Numbered from the stretch's first letter, positions 1-9,900 are shown. The stretch is DNA of 63,491 nt from Verrucomicrobiota bacterium (GCA_947471985.1 CANIZL010000025.1:1-63491), one strand, 5' to 3'. Program-made: numbers and translations. The notes: generated from the sequence alone by a model not told the origin.

Positions 1-667
1 CTTGATCGGCCCGAAACTGAATCGCTGATCAAAAGCGCAAAGATCCGTGGTGAACAATGGCAAATTAATCCGGCCTCCACGGAACTTCGTCCACAGATCA
101 ATTAGCCAGCGTCTGCCTCTCCCCTCACGAAATCACGCGAAGCGCTACACCGTAGGGCGGTCATTGTCAGCGGCAATGGCCGCTGGGATGGCTCAGGCGG
201 GGGAGTGGTGGAGGGATGGAGTGGTGGGACGGTGGAGGGCTATTCGCGTGTTCCGCGGTTCTTGGTTCGTTGTTCTTGGTGGGGCGCGGGTTTGTGACCC
301 GCTGCGGGGGGGGCTGGTGACGCTGGTGTCCCGGTTGGCGGAAGGGGGTGTTGGTGCCTTCTGATTTGATGAAGGGCGGTTGACTCGCCGACCAGAAAGT
401 CAGCGGTACATCGGGGGCGGTTTGGGGGCGCGACTCACAGAGGCGCGGTCCGTTCGGGAGGGGGGCGGATTTTTGTATCGGGTCCCCTTTTTTGTGCCTA
501 TCGGGGCAACAGGATTTTGATGCGTGGGGGAGGGGGATTTCAGCGCGGAGGGCAGGGCGAAAACCAGCGATTTCCCCGAGGGGGTGAGCACACTTTTGTG
601 CCTGTCTGAGTGCTCGTACTTTTGAGCCTGCCGCGTTTTCTCCTGCAAATTCGACGTTTTGAAGTTT
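1..667. other. Gene-free left edge with repeat fragments
   Basis: I see no convincing gene here; the open frames on both strands are low-complexity and Pro/Arg-rich. The stretch carries a copy of the 23-nt family B repeat motif (387-409) with its companion block (429-452). It also holds three short look-alike pieces, TTTTGTGCC near 490 and 594 and TTTTGAGCC near 620. A phrase like TTCTTGGTTC near 262-285 resembles the heptamer repeat at 1158-1184. Confidence 0.5.
387..452 (+). repeat. Family B dispersed repeat, single copy
   Basis: The 23-nt core at 387-409 begins GCCGACC and ends GTCAGCGGTAC. It is followed at 429-452 by a block reading GACTCACAGAG then GCGGTCCG. The same core-plus-block order recurs at 39257-39328, and the core alone at 38781, 39018 and 57959. 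The other copies contain a GACT-CGAA-AGTC mini-hairpin, which is partly lost here. Confidence 0.6.
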
Positions 668-742
668 TGGCGACCCCACGGGGAATCGAACCCCGGTTAC
701 TGCCGTGAAAGGGCGGTGTCCTAACCGCTAGACGATGGGGTC
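668..742 (-). tRNA. tRNA-Glu (anticodon TTC), CCA encoded
   Basis: Read on the minus strand, the gene starts GACCCCATCGTCTAGCGG and has an anticodon stem-loop with CCCTTTCACGG, giving anticodon TTC. The T-arm is GGGGTTCGATTCCCC. The seven-base acceptor stem GACCCCA/TGGGGTC is perfectly paired, the discriminator is G (671), and the terminal CCA is encoded in the genome at 668-670. It lies 69 bp downstream of the tRNA-Lys gene on the same strand, so the two are probably one transcript. Confidence 0.96.
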
Positions 743-811
743 GCTCTAGTCAGTAGTTGTTGCCAACCACTAACCCGGCACGAATGCCGGACAAACTTCG
801 AAATGTCAAAT

Positions 812-886
812 TGGTGGGACGGCAGGGATTTGAACCCTGGACCAACGGATTAAAAGTCCGCTGCTCTACCGCTGAGCTACCGTCCC
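812..886 (-). tRNA. tRNA-Lys (anticodon TTT), CCA encoded
   Basis: On the minus strand the gene reads GGGACGGTAGCTCAGCGG, an anticodon loop CTTTTAA (anticodon TTT), and a T-arm AGGGTTCAAATCCCT. The acceptor stem GGGACGG/CCGTCCC is perfect, the discriminator is A (815) and CCA is encoded at 812-814. It is upstream of tRNA-Glu in the direction of transcription. Confidence 0.96.
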
Positions 887-1157
887 GTCTCCCAGCGCGG
901 ACGGGCACCTTAGGAGGACTTTCTCCCTCGGCAAGCCCGTTCTCACAAAGTCTTCATCTCCCCGCTACCCTCTGAAATCCCCACGCTCCAAAATGGAATT
1001 GAACGAAATCGCCAGAAAATCGCCCCCTTATCCGTGTTCCCGTCCGGGTCCGACAGCGTTCTTTCGGTCGCAAAGCGGTTCCCGGGCGCAAAAATAGTTT
1101 TCGCCGCAGGGGGGCAGGGGATGGGTTTGCGGCCCAGAAAGCGAAGGAAGGGTGTTA

Positions 1158-1184
1158 GTTCTTGGTTCTTGGTTCTTGGTTCTT
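1158..1184. repeat. Heptamer tandem repeat (GTTCTTG, about 4 copies)
   Basis: Four head-to-tail copies of GTTCTTG lie just downstream of the stop codon of the LTD gene that ends at 1202. The rest of the 887-1201 gap holds no gene that I can support. Similar TTCTTGGTTC wording occurs near 262-285. It is a short simple repeat that could vary by slippage. Confidence 0.75.
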
Positions 1185-1201
1185 CGCGGTGGGGAGGGGG
1201 C

Positions 1202-4200
1202 TCAGTCGTATACAAGTCGATAAAAGCCGAGCCGCGCGGTGATCGGTACCCGCAGGTGGTTGATCCCGCGTTGGGCTTGCAGCTTGCCTCCCATCAATTC
1301 CCAAGTGCCCGTGCCCAGGCTCGGTCGGAAGAGGAGTCGGGCCGGGTAACAGGTCGGGCCTTCCCAGGTGATCCCAAATTCTTCGTGATTCACGGGCGCC
1401 GCTTGGAGCAGTCGGAGCCGCGGCTGCAGGTCGATGGCAATCGTGGTCGAGAGGGTGCCGCTGCCGGGGCGGATGTCGCACACCAGGATCCCGAATTCCT
1501 GGTGACCCGGGGCCAGGTCGGGGGGCGTCGCCCATTGAAAGCTGCCGGTCAGGCGGTCGACGGTGACTCCCGGAGGCGCGCCTGGTACAAGCCAAAACGA
1601 CAGCACGTCGGGAGGCGCACCCCAGAGGGAAACACTGCCGGAGACCGTCGCGCCAGCCACAAGACAGGGCTCGGGCGGCGGCGGGGGCGGCGGGGGACGC
1701 ACCGCGTTGGGAGCCCCGGGGGACGCCAATTCAAAGGGCTGCAGTTCCGGGCCACCGTCCGGATAGCGGCCGCCGCTTTGATTGTCCGCTAGGGCGCCAA
1801 ACGTCACGGTGTCGATCACTTTGAGATCCGGGGCGGACAGGATCAGGGTTTCCCCGGAGCGCGACAGCGAGAAGCCCGCGTGGAGGTCACCCCCGGACTG
1901 CGTTTGGCCGGGCTCATTGTCCGTCCAAATGATCCGGTGCCGGCGTGGGCCAATGGAGAAGCCGTCGGGAATTCGCCAGAGGGCGTGATTGGTCGGTGAA
2001 TCGGAAAGGTAATAGCCGCTGAGATCCACCTCCACGGGCGAGGCGTTGTACAGCTCCACCCAATCGTCGTATTTTCCATCGGCTTCGTCGCGGAGGAAGG
2101 TGATATTGCCGGGCATCCATTCATTGATGTGGAGCTCGATGGGCACGGTGTTAGTCGTGCCGGGGCGGGGATTGTCGAGCGGCACCCGATCCACGCTGTC
2201 ACCATCCGTGGCGCCGCCGAACGACTGCCCGGGAGTCAATCCGGTGTACGTCAACGAATCGAGCACCACCGGGCGGCCATTGAGGGACCACGACAGCACG
2301 ACCTGTCCGTTGGTGGGAGCCAAGCTGAAGCTTGCGTGGTAGTCGCCCGGGCTCGTGCGCTCCGGGTGGTTGTCGGCCCACACCAGAAGGTAGCCGCGCG
2401 GTCCGAGAGTGGCTCCGTCCGGAAACGCCCACGTGTTGGTATTGGCGGCGTTGTTGGCCAGGGCGGTTCCGGTGAGACTTACCGGTTGGCTTCCGTAGTT
2501 GAAGAGTTCGATCCACGGCGGGGATTCGCCGAAGCGGTTGGTGATGCTGCGCAGGTTTTGGGCTTGCACCTCGTTGATCCGAAGCCGCGGGACCGGGGGC
2601 AATTGAATGACCACGGGGGCGGAGTTGGTGACGGGCGGCTGGCCGATTTCCAGCGGCTGGCGCACGGAGAGGTTCGGGCGTCCCGGTGTGGGTGGATAGA
2701 ATCCAGGTGGATGCCCGGCGGGGAGATTCGCGCTGCCATCACTCCAGTTGAAGGGACTGTTGCGATCCTGAGTGGGATCCAGCAACTGCAGCGAGCCGCC
2801 CGGTCCATTGGCCTGGGTGGGCCAGGGTGGGGAGGAACTGTACGCCAGTTTGTCCACCACGATATCCCGGGACGAACTGGGGCCGGGGATGATGAGGCGC
2901 AGGACTTCGCCCTGGATGGCGAGCGTGCCGGGGAATTCCCCCGCCACGGGAATCGACGAGCCGTAGTAGTTGTTGAAGGAGGCGTGGTTGGCGACCACCA
3001 CCACGTAGCCCCGCGGCGGAATAAAGGCGCCATTGGGGAAGGCGAAATTCAGCCCCTTGAATTCCCAGCCCGTGAGATCAAAGCCGGAGAGGGACGAGCG
3101 GTTATACAGCTCGACAAACGCGGTCCCGTTTTGGAGGGGATTATAGTGCACCTCATTGATCACCACGGCGCCCACCGGCGATTCCACCGGTGCGAGCCAG
3201 ACCAGATCCAGCCGGGTTACCGGGTGGGGCAGGGGCAGGTTCTGTCGATCATACGCCTGGAACTGCAGGTGATTGGTTCCCGCGGCGAGTACGAGGGTGG
3301 TGCTCCATTCGGTCGCGGTGTGCCAGGTCAGGCGAACCTCGCGGTCATTGATGCGCAATTTGTCCATCCCGCCCGGTCCGAGGCCGGTGAGGCGAATGGT
3401 GTTGTTGGTGAGGATCTGGTTCGAAGGGGTGAGCACTTGGAACGTGCCCGGGGCGGTGGCGGATTGGGACAGTAGGTAGGCGCGGCGGCGTTGCACCCAT
3501 TGTTCCAAGTCCGCGGTGGAATCGACGGTGAAGCCGGCGGACCGGAGGAGGGCGGTGCGTTGGGCGGCCCAGGCGTGAAGGCGGACAGGATCGAGGGCCT
3601 CCTGTGCGACGCCGGCGAGGGCCCGTTGGTAGGAGCTACGCTGCTCGGGTTGCTGAAGAAATGCCCGCAGGCCGTCCTCGTCCGGCGGCAGTTCATCGAG
3701 CACGTCGTCGCTGGGCCCGGCGGTGCCGGGAGCGTTGAGCGTGGGCACCGTCGGATCCGACAGCAGCTGCCATTTGCCCGGGAGCGGGTTGTACGCCCAG
3801 CCGGCGCGTCCTTCGCGGCAGCCGAACGACCGGACATCCCCCACGGCGTGACGGAAGGCGATCCAGCGCCACCATTGTTCCTCGTTGATCAGGGCCAGGA
3901 ACGGCGATTTGAACTGGGAATTGGTGGGGCCGTGGGCGGCGGCCGTGAGGACTTGGAGTCGGTCGTAGGCGGTTTCAAAGGATTCACCCAAGCGGAGCGG
4001 GGCCAGTTGGTGATAGTAGGCGCGGGTCAATTCCGGGTTGTCACCCAGATGGTTGGTGAGCGTGAAGCCCTGGCGGAAAATGGGGGTTGAGTTGGGCGCC
4101 GTTTGTTCGGACCAACCGGTCAGCGCAAAGAGATCGCCCTGATCGCGGCCCGGGAACCATTGCTCGAGGAAATCGTCGTCGACGTCCTGATAACTCTCCG

Positions 4201-6949
4201 CCAGAGGCGCCGGGGCTTGACCATTCAGCAGCAGGCGAAGGGGGCGGCGATGGCTGTGTGATAATCCCGCCGCGGCCTCCAGCCATTCCACGGAGGCGGA
4301 TCGCAGGAGGGTGCGATCGTCGGTCGGCAGCCAAAGCGACCACTCCGGGGCGCCCAGCAGGGGCTGATCCGCCGGGAACGAAAGCAGCAAGCGACCGGGG
4401 GTGACGGTCGTTCCGTTCGTGGCGGGCGGCGGACTCCAGTGCGCCTGGACCTGGTGGATGACCCGTTCCGATCCGTACACCACGGTGACGGCTTGGGGGG
4501 ATGAATCCAGCGCCGGCGCGGTCGCCAGGCTCGGTGACCAAAGCCGGAGGGAACCAAACCCATCCGCGGTCAACGGATCCTCGCCGAAGCGGATAAACGC
4601 GTCCTGGGCGGTGCCGGGAAATTCGGTCTCGGCCGCGTTGGCCTGGCCGTCCCGGGCGACGATTCGATACGCCACCACTGTGCCGGCGGGTTGGCCGGGG
4701 AGTGTTCCGCTGTAAATTCCGTCCCCGGCAAACTCGTCACCCGCGGTGCCGTCGTCGTTTAACTCCAACCGACGGTATTCCGTGCCAGGCTCCCGGCGGT
4801 ACAGTAGGGACGCGGACGCGAGGCCGTCGATATCCGCGATCCGGGCGCTGATCACGACGCCCTGCTGGGCCGCTGGCAGGACCGGTTGAGTGAGGACCCC
4901 GGAAATTGTCGGGCCGGCGTTGGCGGGTTCGTGGTCGGAAGCCGACTGGCCCGGAGTGCCGCCGGGGTTTTTGAGCGATAAGGAACGATCCACCCCGTAG
5001 CGGGTGTTGGGCAGGCGGGCGGTGAGGACACTGCCGCCGCGCAACCATTTCACCCGCGCCGTGATGACGTAGCGCCAGCCAGGCGGGATGGCGGGCGTGA
5101 ATTGCGCCGAAAGTCGATTGCCCGCGGCATCCCCGGGTCCGGTCGCCCGCAGGCGCACGGAATGGGCACTGAGGTAGCCTGTAGCCGTTTCCCAGGCGGA
5201 ATCGCGGTGATTGCCTTCGCTTACCCAGCCGGCGGCGGAATCCTCCAGCGACCCATTGACGGTGTGTTCGGTGAAGGCGGAGCCCCGGTTGGTCTGGCTG
5301 CGGATGCGAACCTGATCCACCAGACATTCGCCGGCGCCGTTGAGTTGAAAATCGAGGCGTTCAACGGGCCCCCACGATTCCCCGAGGGTGCCGGTCAGAT
5401 TTACGCTGACCCAGGAGTTGGATTGGGTGGCATCGCTTTCGCGCCACTGGCTGATTCCGGAAGCTCCCGGCGAGCGGGCATCCACCAACTCGAGGCTCGC
5501 GCCACCGCGATGCGCCCACGGCCCCGAACCCGTGGTGTGATACGCGACCCGATCCACGGGGATCTGCACGCGGTTCGTCTCAATGACGCCGGTTTTCTTG
5601 GTGATCAGGATGGTTTCCGGCCGGGTGAGGCGGACTTCATCCGTGGTGTCATCCAGGCGGCCCACGTAATTGCCCGTCAGATTGGTGCACGTGATGGTTT
5701 TGTCGGTGCTGAGAAAGAGCTGCACGACGTTGCGGGAGATGGCGAGATGTTCCCCGGGCCGGATTGTGGAATTCGCTGGAAAACGAAACGATGCGGCCCC
5801 CGATAAGGTCCAGTCATCGAGCCGGACAGGGCGGTCGGAACGGTTGTAGAGTTCGACGAATTCGTTTTCACTGGCGATGGCCTCGTTGCCGGGAGAACGG
5901 ACCGGGGCGGGCAGGAGTTCGCTGATGATGACATCGCCGAGTCGGGGCGCGGCATTCGGGCGGCCGGGTGTGGGTGCCTGTAGCGGCTGCACGGACGGGG
6001 CGCCGTCGGGCCAGCGTCCCTGGGTGACGTCGGCCGACTGGGCGTCGTAGCGCACGGCGTCCCACACGCGGGTGTTGGCGGCGTCGGTCAGGACGAGGGT
6101 GCCTGCGAGGGGGTCCAGATTGAAACCCAGGGTGGTGGCGGAAAATGTGACGGCCGTGCGCGGGGCCAGGAGGGTGCCGGCGGGAAAACGGTATTTGTTT
6201 TTGGCGAGCGAATCCGAGAGGTAAAAGCCGCTGAAATTTACGGTTTTCCGGCCGTGATTATATATTTCGATCCATTGATTGCTCGCGGCCGCGGTGTTCG
6301 CGAGGAACTCGTTGATGACGATGGTGGGGGCGGTATTGGTGACGACCGGTTCCGGGCCGCCCGGGGAGCCGCCCTTCCAATAGCTCGCCTGCCAGGCGGC
6401 CGGATTTTTCTCACCATAGGACGGGCGGGCCAGGACCAGCGAATGGCCGCCACCGTCGGCGGCGGGAGGCCAGGGCGGCTGGTCCGAGTAAGAGACGGAG
6501 AGCAGTTTGCCGCCGAGCGGGTTGGTCAATTTGATTTCACCGGTGCCGGGCAGGGTTTGGGTTTGGGTGACGATATTGGTGATCTTCCCCACGACGTTGG
6601 TCTGGGAGACCGTGAGCGGCCAGCCGACGACATTGGTGATTCCGTAGACGAACCGAAGATCATTGGGGGCACGAGCCACCACGAGATAGGTCCGGGGCGA
6701 CAAGACGGTGTTGCTGGCAAAGGTATGACGGATGGAGCCGTCGATTTGGTACCCGGAAAGATCCAACGGGAAAGGGCCGCTGTTCTGGAGTTCGATGAAT
6801 TCGAGCTGGCGCAGGTCGGCACGATCGGCCGCCTTGTACATGATTTCGGACAGGACGAGATCCGTACGGCGGGACGACGGGCCGGGTGATTCGGCCGGCG
6901 CAGAAATCGTCAGCAGCCATAAAAGGAGGAGGCGTCCGAGCGCGGCCAT
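1202..6949 (-). CDS. Giant secreted lamin-tail-domain protein with degenerate CotH-like region
   Basis: A 1,915-residue protein starting at the ATG at 6949, which opens straight into a signal peptide (MAALGRLLLLWLL, small residues before AES). An in-frame ATG at 7048 would add 33 Arg/Pro-rich residues, so the later start is preferred. Six lamin-tail modules can be read from their INE/SEI opening strand and E-L/I-Y/F-N core, near residues 31, 210, 338, 1260, 1455 and 1606. An Ig-like stretch lies near 680. Around 900-1160 a divergent CotH-kinase-like region keeps RPLRLLLNG and the WFPGRDQGDLF segment but lacks the usual Y-W-G. A run of eight prolines near 1751 precedes a C-terminal beta domain ending GFYRLVYD. 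The family role is unproven; a surface or matrix protein is the likely reading. The gene is divergent from the secreted-protein gene at 7186. Confidence 0.85.
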   Translation of the reverse strand: MAALGRLLLLWLLTISAPAESPGPSSRRTDLVLSEIMYKAADRADLRQLEFIELQNSGPFPLDLSGYQIDGSIRHTFASNTVLSPRTYLVVARAPNDLRFVYGITNVVGWPLTVSQTNVVGKITNIVTQTQTLPGTGEIKLTNPLGGKLLSVSYSDQPPWPPAADGGGHSLVLARPSYGEKNPAAWQASYWKGGSPGGPEPVVTNTAPTIVINEFLANTAAASNQWIEIYNHGRKTVNFSGFYLSDSLAKNKYRFPAGTLLAPRTAVTFSATTLGFNLDPLAGTLVLTDAANTRVWDAVRYDAQSADVTQGRWPDGAPSVQPLQAPTPGRPNAAPRLGDVIISELLPAPVRSPGNEAIASENEFVELYNRSDRPVRLDDWTLSGAASFRFPANSTIRPGEHLAISRNVVQLFLSTDKTITCTNLTGNYVGRLDDTTDEVRLTRPETILITKKTGVIETNRVQIPVDRVAYHTTGSGPWAHRGGASLELVDARSPGASGISQWRESDATQSNSWVSVNLTGTLGESWGPVERLDFQLNGAGECLVDQVRIRSQTNRGSAFTEHTVNGSLEDSAAGWVSEGNHRDSAWETATGYLSAHSVRLRATGPGDAAGNRLSAQFTPAIPPGWRYVITARVKWLRGGSVLTARLPNTRYGVDRSLSLKNPGGTPGQSASDHEPANAGPTISGVLTQPVLPAAQQGVVISARIADIDGLASASLLYRREPGTEYRRLELNDDGTAGDEFAGDGIYSGTLPGQPAGTVVAYRIVARDGQANAAETEFPGTAQDAFIRFGEDPLTADGFGSLRLWSPSLATAPALDSSPQAVTVVYGSERVIHQVQAHWSPPPATNGTTVTPGRLLLSFPADQPLLGAPEWSLWLPTDDRTLLRSASVEWLEAAAGLSHSHRRPLRLLLNGQAPAPLAESYQDVDDDFLEQWFPGRDQGDLFALTGWSEQTAPNSTPIFRQGFTLTNHLGDNPELTRAYYHQLAPLRLGESFETAYDRLQVLTAAAHGPTNSQFKSPFLALINEEQWWRWIAFRHAVGDVRSFGCREGRAGWAYNPLPGKWQLLSDPTVPTLNAPGTAGPSDDVLDELPPDEDGLRAFLQQPEQRSSYQRALAGVAQEALDPVRLHAWAAQRTALLRSAGFTVDSTADLEQWVQRRRAYLLSQSATAPGTFQVLTPSNQILTNNTIRLTGLGPGGMDKLRINDREVRLTWHTATEWSTTLVLAAGTNHLQFQAYDRQNLPLPHPVTRLDLVWLAPVESPVGAVVINEVHYNPLQNGTAFVELYNRSSLSGFDLTGWEFKGLNFAFPNGAFIPPRGYVVVVANHASFNNYYGSSIPVAGEFPGTLAIQGEVLRLIIPGPSSSRDIVVDKLAYSSSPPWPTQANGPGGSLQLLDPTQDRNSPFNWSDGSANLPAGHPPGFYPPTPGRPNLSVRQPLEIGQPPVTNSAPVVIQLPPVPRLRINEVQAQNLRSITNRFGESPPWIELFNYGSQPVSLTGTALANNAANTNTWAFPDGATLGPRGYLLVWADNHPERTSPGDYHASFSLAPTNGQVVLSWSLNGRPVVLDSLTYTGLTPGQSFGGATDGDSVDRVPLDNPRPGTTNTVPIELHINEWMPGNITFLRDEADGKYDDWVELYNASPVEVDLSGYYLSDSPTNHALWRIPDGFSIGPRRHRIIWTDNEPGQTQSGGDLHAGFSLSRSGETLILSAPDLKVIDTVTFGALADNQSGGRYPDGGPELQPFELASPGAPNAVRPPPPPPPPEPCLVAGATVSGSVSLWGAPPDVLSFWLVPGAPPGVTVDRLTGSFQWATPPDLAPGHQEFGILVCDIRPGSGTLSTTIAIDLQPRLRLLQAAPVNHEEFGITWEGPTCYPARLLFRPSLGTGTWELMGGKLQAQRGINHLRVPITARLGFYRLVYD

Positions 6950-7185
6950 CCGTTGGGGCGGGCGCGGCGGGCGGCCGGCGGATATTCGGCGCGCGGCTGA
7001 TGGCCGGGTGGTGCCGGGCGATGGACGTAACTGACGACTCCTTTTCATAACTCTTGCGGCGCTTTCGGGATCCGGACGGATGGCGGTATTCGAGCGGGCG
7101 CATTCGGCCGGGGAAGCTGGGCCAGCCTACCCGCATTTGATCGCAAGACAATTGCGGGTGTTCCCGGGCACGCGAGCGTGGCAGC

Positions 7186-8046
7186 ATGCTCGTTCGTTCC
7201 TCCTGGGCGGTGGCGTGGTGGGTCTTGTCGGTGGCGGCGCTGCCGTGGTCGGTGCGGGCCCTGGATCGCGTTTCGTCGCCGGCATCCGGGCGGCCGGCGG
7301 CGGATCGGGTTCGATCCACCGCGGCCCCGGCGCGGCTCACTCCGGACGAGCTGTTCCTGGGCACGGTACGACGCGTGGCGCTGTGGTTTGACGCGTCACG
7401 GACGAACCTTCCGGTCGTGGAATCGACCTGGGAAATCACGGCCACCGAAGGGTTGTCGGCGGGGTTGGTTGGGCAGCGAATGCAGTATCGGGTTCAAGCG
7501 CCGGAACGCGCGCAATTGCAGGGGCGGATCGGATCGGAAGCCTTCACGGTCGGCCGCGATCACAATGAGGTTTGGCTTTGGCGGCCGCAAAAAGGTCTGG
7601 TTTGGCGGGCCCGGTCTTCGGTGGAGGAACCTCTGAATCCACTGGCGGTGCCATTGCTGGAAGTGTGGTTGGGGCGGCTGCCGGATTTTTTTACCGTGCG
7701 GGGACAGCCGGTGGCGGCGGTGAACGGGGTGCCATGCGATGTGGTGTCGGGCACCGCTCAATCCGCCGTGCGTCGGTGGATGGGATTGCCCGTATTCACG
7801 CTAACTTTTTGGTTGGGACAGCCGGACCATCGAATCCGACAATTCCGAATTGCCGTCCCGGAAGAGGGTTGGGCCCTGACCGCCTTGGTGCGAACCCTGC
7901 AGGAACGACCGGCCCGGGAGGCGCCCCGGTGGGCTTCACCGATGACGGCGTCGAACCGGGTGGAATGGGTCACGCTGCCCCGGGTGCGGGGTGCCTTTCC
8001 GGATGCCATCCACGAGGTGGGTCTGCTGCGGTTGGTGGCGCCGTGA
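7186..8046 (+). CDS. Secreted protein of unknown function, possibly LolA-like fold
   Basis: A 286-residue protein with a clear N-terminal signal peptide (WAVAWWVLSVAALPWSVRA). I do not recognise a family with certainty. The body has the rhythm of a LolA/RseB-like half-barrel: a Y-R-V-Q-A-P-E-R strand, a G-x-E-A-F-T-V strand, a W-L-W-R-P-Q-K-G-L-V-W hairpin, a middle part around NGVPCDVV, and a final WVTLPRVRGAFPDAI strand. That resemblance is inference. There is no lipobox. The gene is divergent from the LTD giant and convergent with the PfkB kinase, so it is probably transcribed alone. Confidence 0.7.
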   Translation: MLVRSSWAVAWWVLSVAALPWSVRALDRVSSPASGRPAADRVRSTAAPARLTPDELFLGTVRRVALWFDASRTNLPVVESTWEITATEGLSAGLVGQRMQYRVQAPERAQLQGRIGSEAFTVGRDHNEVWLWRPQKGLVWRARSSVEEPLNPLAVPLLEVWLGRLPDFFTVRGQPVAAVNGVPCDVVSGTAQSAVRRWMGLPVFTLTFWLGQPDHRIRQFRIAVPEEGWALTALVRTLQERPAREAPRWASPMTASNRVEWVTLPRVRGAFPDAIHEVGLLRLVAP

Positions 8047-8135
8047 AGGGTTGAAGCGCTGAAAGGCAAAGGTCTGGAAAAGGCGAAGGCGCGACGGGTG
8101 TGCCGCCGCGCCTCCGATGCCTTCGCAGCGTTCGG

Positions 8136-9230
8136 CTATTTCGAATCGGAACCGGGGATGGCCGGGCGGATGCCCCATTTCTTCACCAGGGCCATGACCT
8201 TGGCCAGCGGCTTCATGCCGCCGGTGCAGGTGGGGTCGGTCAGGGACATCGCCGCGGCACTGACACCGGTCAGCAGCGAGCGGGAAAGTTCCCAGCCCTC
8301 ATGCAGACCCAGCAGGACGCCGGCACAGAACGCGTCGCCGGCCCCTGCTGTGCCCGCGACGGCCTTGGCCGGGACCTGCAGGGAAGATTGCCAGATGTCC
8401 TGCCCGCCGCGCTGACGGGCGAAGCAGCCTTCGGGGAAATGGATGACGACCAGTTCACGCACGCCGAGATTGAGAATCTCCTCGGCCGCCTGGCGCAACG
8501 CCGCGGTGTCGAGCTGCCCGTCGGGACGGAGTTTGAAACCGGTCACCTGGCCGGCCTCGTACTCGTTCATGATCGCGTAATCGACGTATTTCAGGGCCGG
8601 GGCTACGACAGCCTTGAAGCGGTCGCTGGCCTCGCTGACGACATCGATGCACGTCTTCAAGCCGGCCGCCTGAGCGGCTGCCAGGACGACGGACGCCCGG
8701 GTGTTGCCGCGCTTGTCGAGGCGATCCATCTGATCGAGCAGGAGCAGGTAGCCGAGGTGGAAGATGCGCGCCTTGGTCCGCGCGAAATCCAGATCCTGCG
8801 CGTCCCAGAGGGCATTCGCGCCGCGGCAGTGGAAGAAGGTCCGCTGACCGGTGGTTTCGACGGTGAAGACGTCGGTGTAGCTGGTGGAAGCGGCGGCGGT
8901 CTGGGTGATGAATTTGGTGTTCACCCCGTTTTTGCGGCAATCCGCGAGAATTTCCGCGCCCAGGGCATCCTGGCCGACGAGGCCGGCGCCGGACAACGGG
9001 AGGTCGACCTCCATCTTGGCGAGATTGATGAGGATGTTGTAGGGCGAGCCGCCAGTGCCGGACGATTGGCTGTGAATGTTGGCCAGGCGCTCGGCGGCGG
9101 GATAGGTGTCGATCAGTTTGACGTGATCGATGATCCAGTTGCCGCCGGCGAGCAGGCCGCGGCGCGACGACGCGGCGGAGGCGGATTTCTTGGACGGCTT
9201 CTGGCGGGCCAGGGCGGACGATGTCTTCAT
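8136..9230 (-). CDS. PfkB-family carbohydrate/nucleoside kinase
   Basis: A 364-residue cytoplasmic kinase of the ribokinase/PfkB family, which transfers the ATP gamma-phosphate to a sugar or nucleoside hydroxyl. The N-terminal GGN motif (residues 29-31), the GGSPYN substrate-lid segment (60-65) and the C-terminal signature GTAGAGDAF with the catalytic Asp299 are all present. The substrate cannot be told from sequence; adenosine/fructose-type kinases share this layout. The ATG at 9230 is chosen because the 17 residues before it in the longer frame fit no family N-terminus. The first 24 residues are Lys/Ser/Ala-rich, a short extension before the fold. There is no operon partner: the neighbours are a convergent gene and a long gene-free stretch. 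Confidence 0.9.
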   Translation of the reverse strand: MKTSSALARQKPSKKSASAASSRRGLLAGGNWIIDHVKLIDTYPAAERLANIHSQSSGTGGSPYNILINLAKMEVDLPLSGAGLVGQDALGAEILADCRKNGVNTKFITQTAAASTSYTDVFTVETTGQRTFFHCRGANALWDAQDLDFARTKARIFHLGYLLLLDQMDRLDKRGNTRASVVLAAAQAAGLKTCIDVVSEASDRFKAVVAPALKYVDYAIMNEYEAGQVTGFKLRPDGQLDTAALRQAAEEILNLGVRELVVIHFPEGCFARQRGGQDIWQSSLQVPAKAVAGTAGAGDAFCAGVLLGLHEGWELSRSLLTGVSAAAMSLTDPTCTGGMKPLAKVMALVKKWGIRPAIPGSDSK

Positions 9231-9450
9231 GCAGGGCAAACCACGGCAAAAAAGTGCGGACATCCCAAGCGGACCCACCACGGGCCACGACCTCCGGGAC
9301 AGCCCCTTATTTCAATGCCCAACTGTGTGTCTGTACAGCCCAAATTTTCGATCCGCGGAAGCTGAGTGTGGGACAAAAGTCTTCCAACCGTCGCCCGGGT
9401 AGGGGAGAGGGAGGGTATCGGCGCTGGTGTTGAGCCGGTGACCAAACGGC
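9231..9450. other. Intergenic stretch upstream of the PfkB kinase
   Basis: No gene seen. It must hold the kinase promoter. At 9364-9380 there is a GAGTGTGGGACAAAAGT piece whose complement (TTTTGTCCCACACTC) resembles sites at 10273 and 59364. At 9377-9410 a CCAACCG-GCCC-GGGGAGAGGG phrase is repeated in diverged form at 9917-9944, so the two flank the repeat array. Confidence 0.4.
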
Positions 9451-9900
9451 ACCACCCAGCGTGCCAGGTTCAAAATCCACGCCCCCCAGCACGGCGCCAG
9501 GTTCGCTGCCGTCTAGAAGTGGAGCCAGGCTCCCTGTTCCTCCCGCGGATCAGATAGGGTGCCCGGTTCACTGATCTGTAGCCCGTTCGGCAGCGTACCA
9601 CGCTCCCTCTCCGGCACCACCACCCCTGGGTACCAGGTTCAAGGTCCACCCCCGCCAACGCCGTGCCAGGTTCACGGCCACGTAGAAGTGGTACCACGCT
9701 CCCTATTCCTGCCCGCGCCAGATTGGGTGGCAGGTTCACTGATCTGTAGCCCGCCCGATAGCGTACCAGGCTCCTTATCCGGCGAAGATAGCGAACCTGG
9801 CACGATCGCTAACTTCGGCGAATGGGGAGGCTGGCACACTCTTCAGTGGGTTCGAATGGGGAGCCTGGCACTATGTTTTAATCAGTGAACCTGGCACGAT
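9451..9900. repeat. Family A array 1: periodic GTGCCAGGTTC / GAACCTGGCAC motifs
   Basis: Two higher-order units of 168 bp (9451-9618 and 9619-9786) each start ACCACCC and carry the same inner landmarks (TAGAAGTGG, CCCTRTTCCT, CACTGATCTGTAGCCCG). Inside them a short motif, GTGCCAGGTTC or GTACCAGGCTCC, recurs every 25-40 bp, at about 9471, 9496, 9521, 9559, 9594, 9630, 9663, 9690, 9728 and 9763. After about 9786 the motif appears in the opposite orientation (GAACCTGGCACG at 9793 and 9888, GAGGCTGGCAC near 9827, GAGCCTGGCAC at 9861). The same motif builds the array at 44767-45175. No transposase or cas gene is nearby. Confidence 0.8.

Noticed and set aside
9451-9900. CRISPR array
   Set aside because: Motifs are short, variable and change orientation; there are no uniform repeats with unique spacers and no cas genes.
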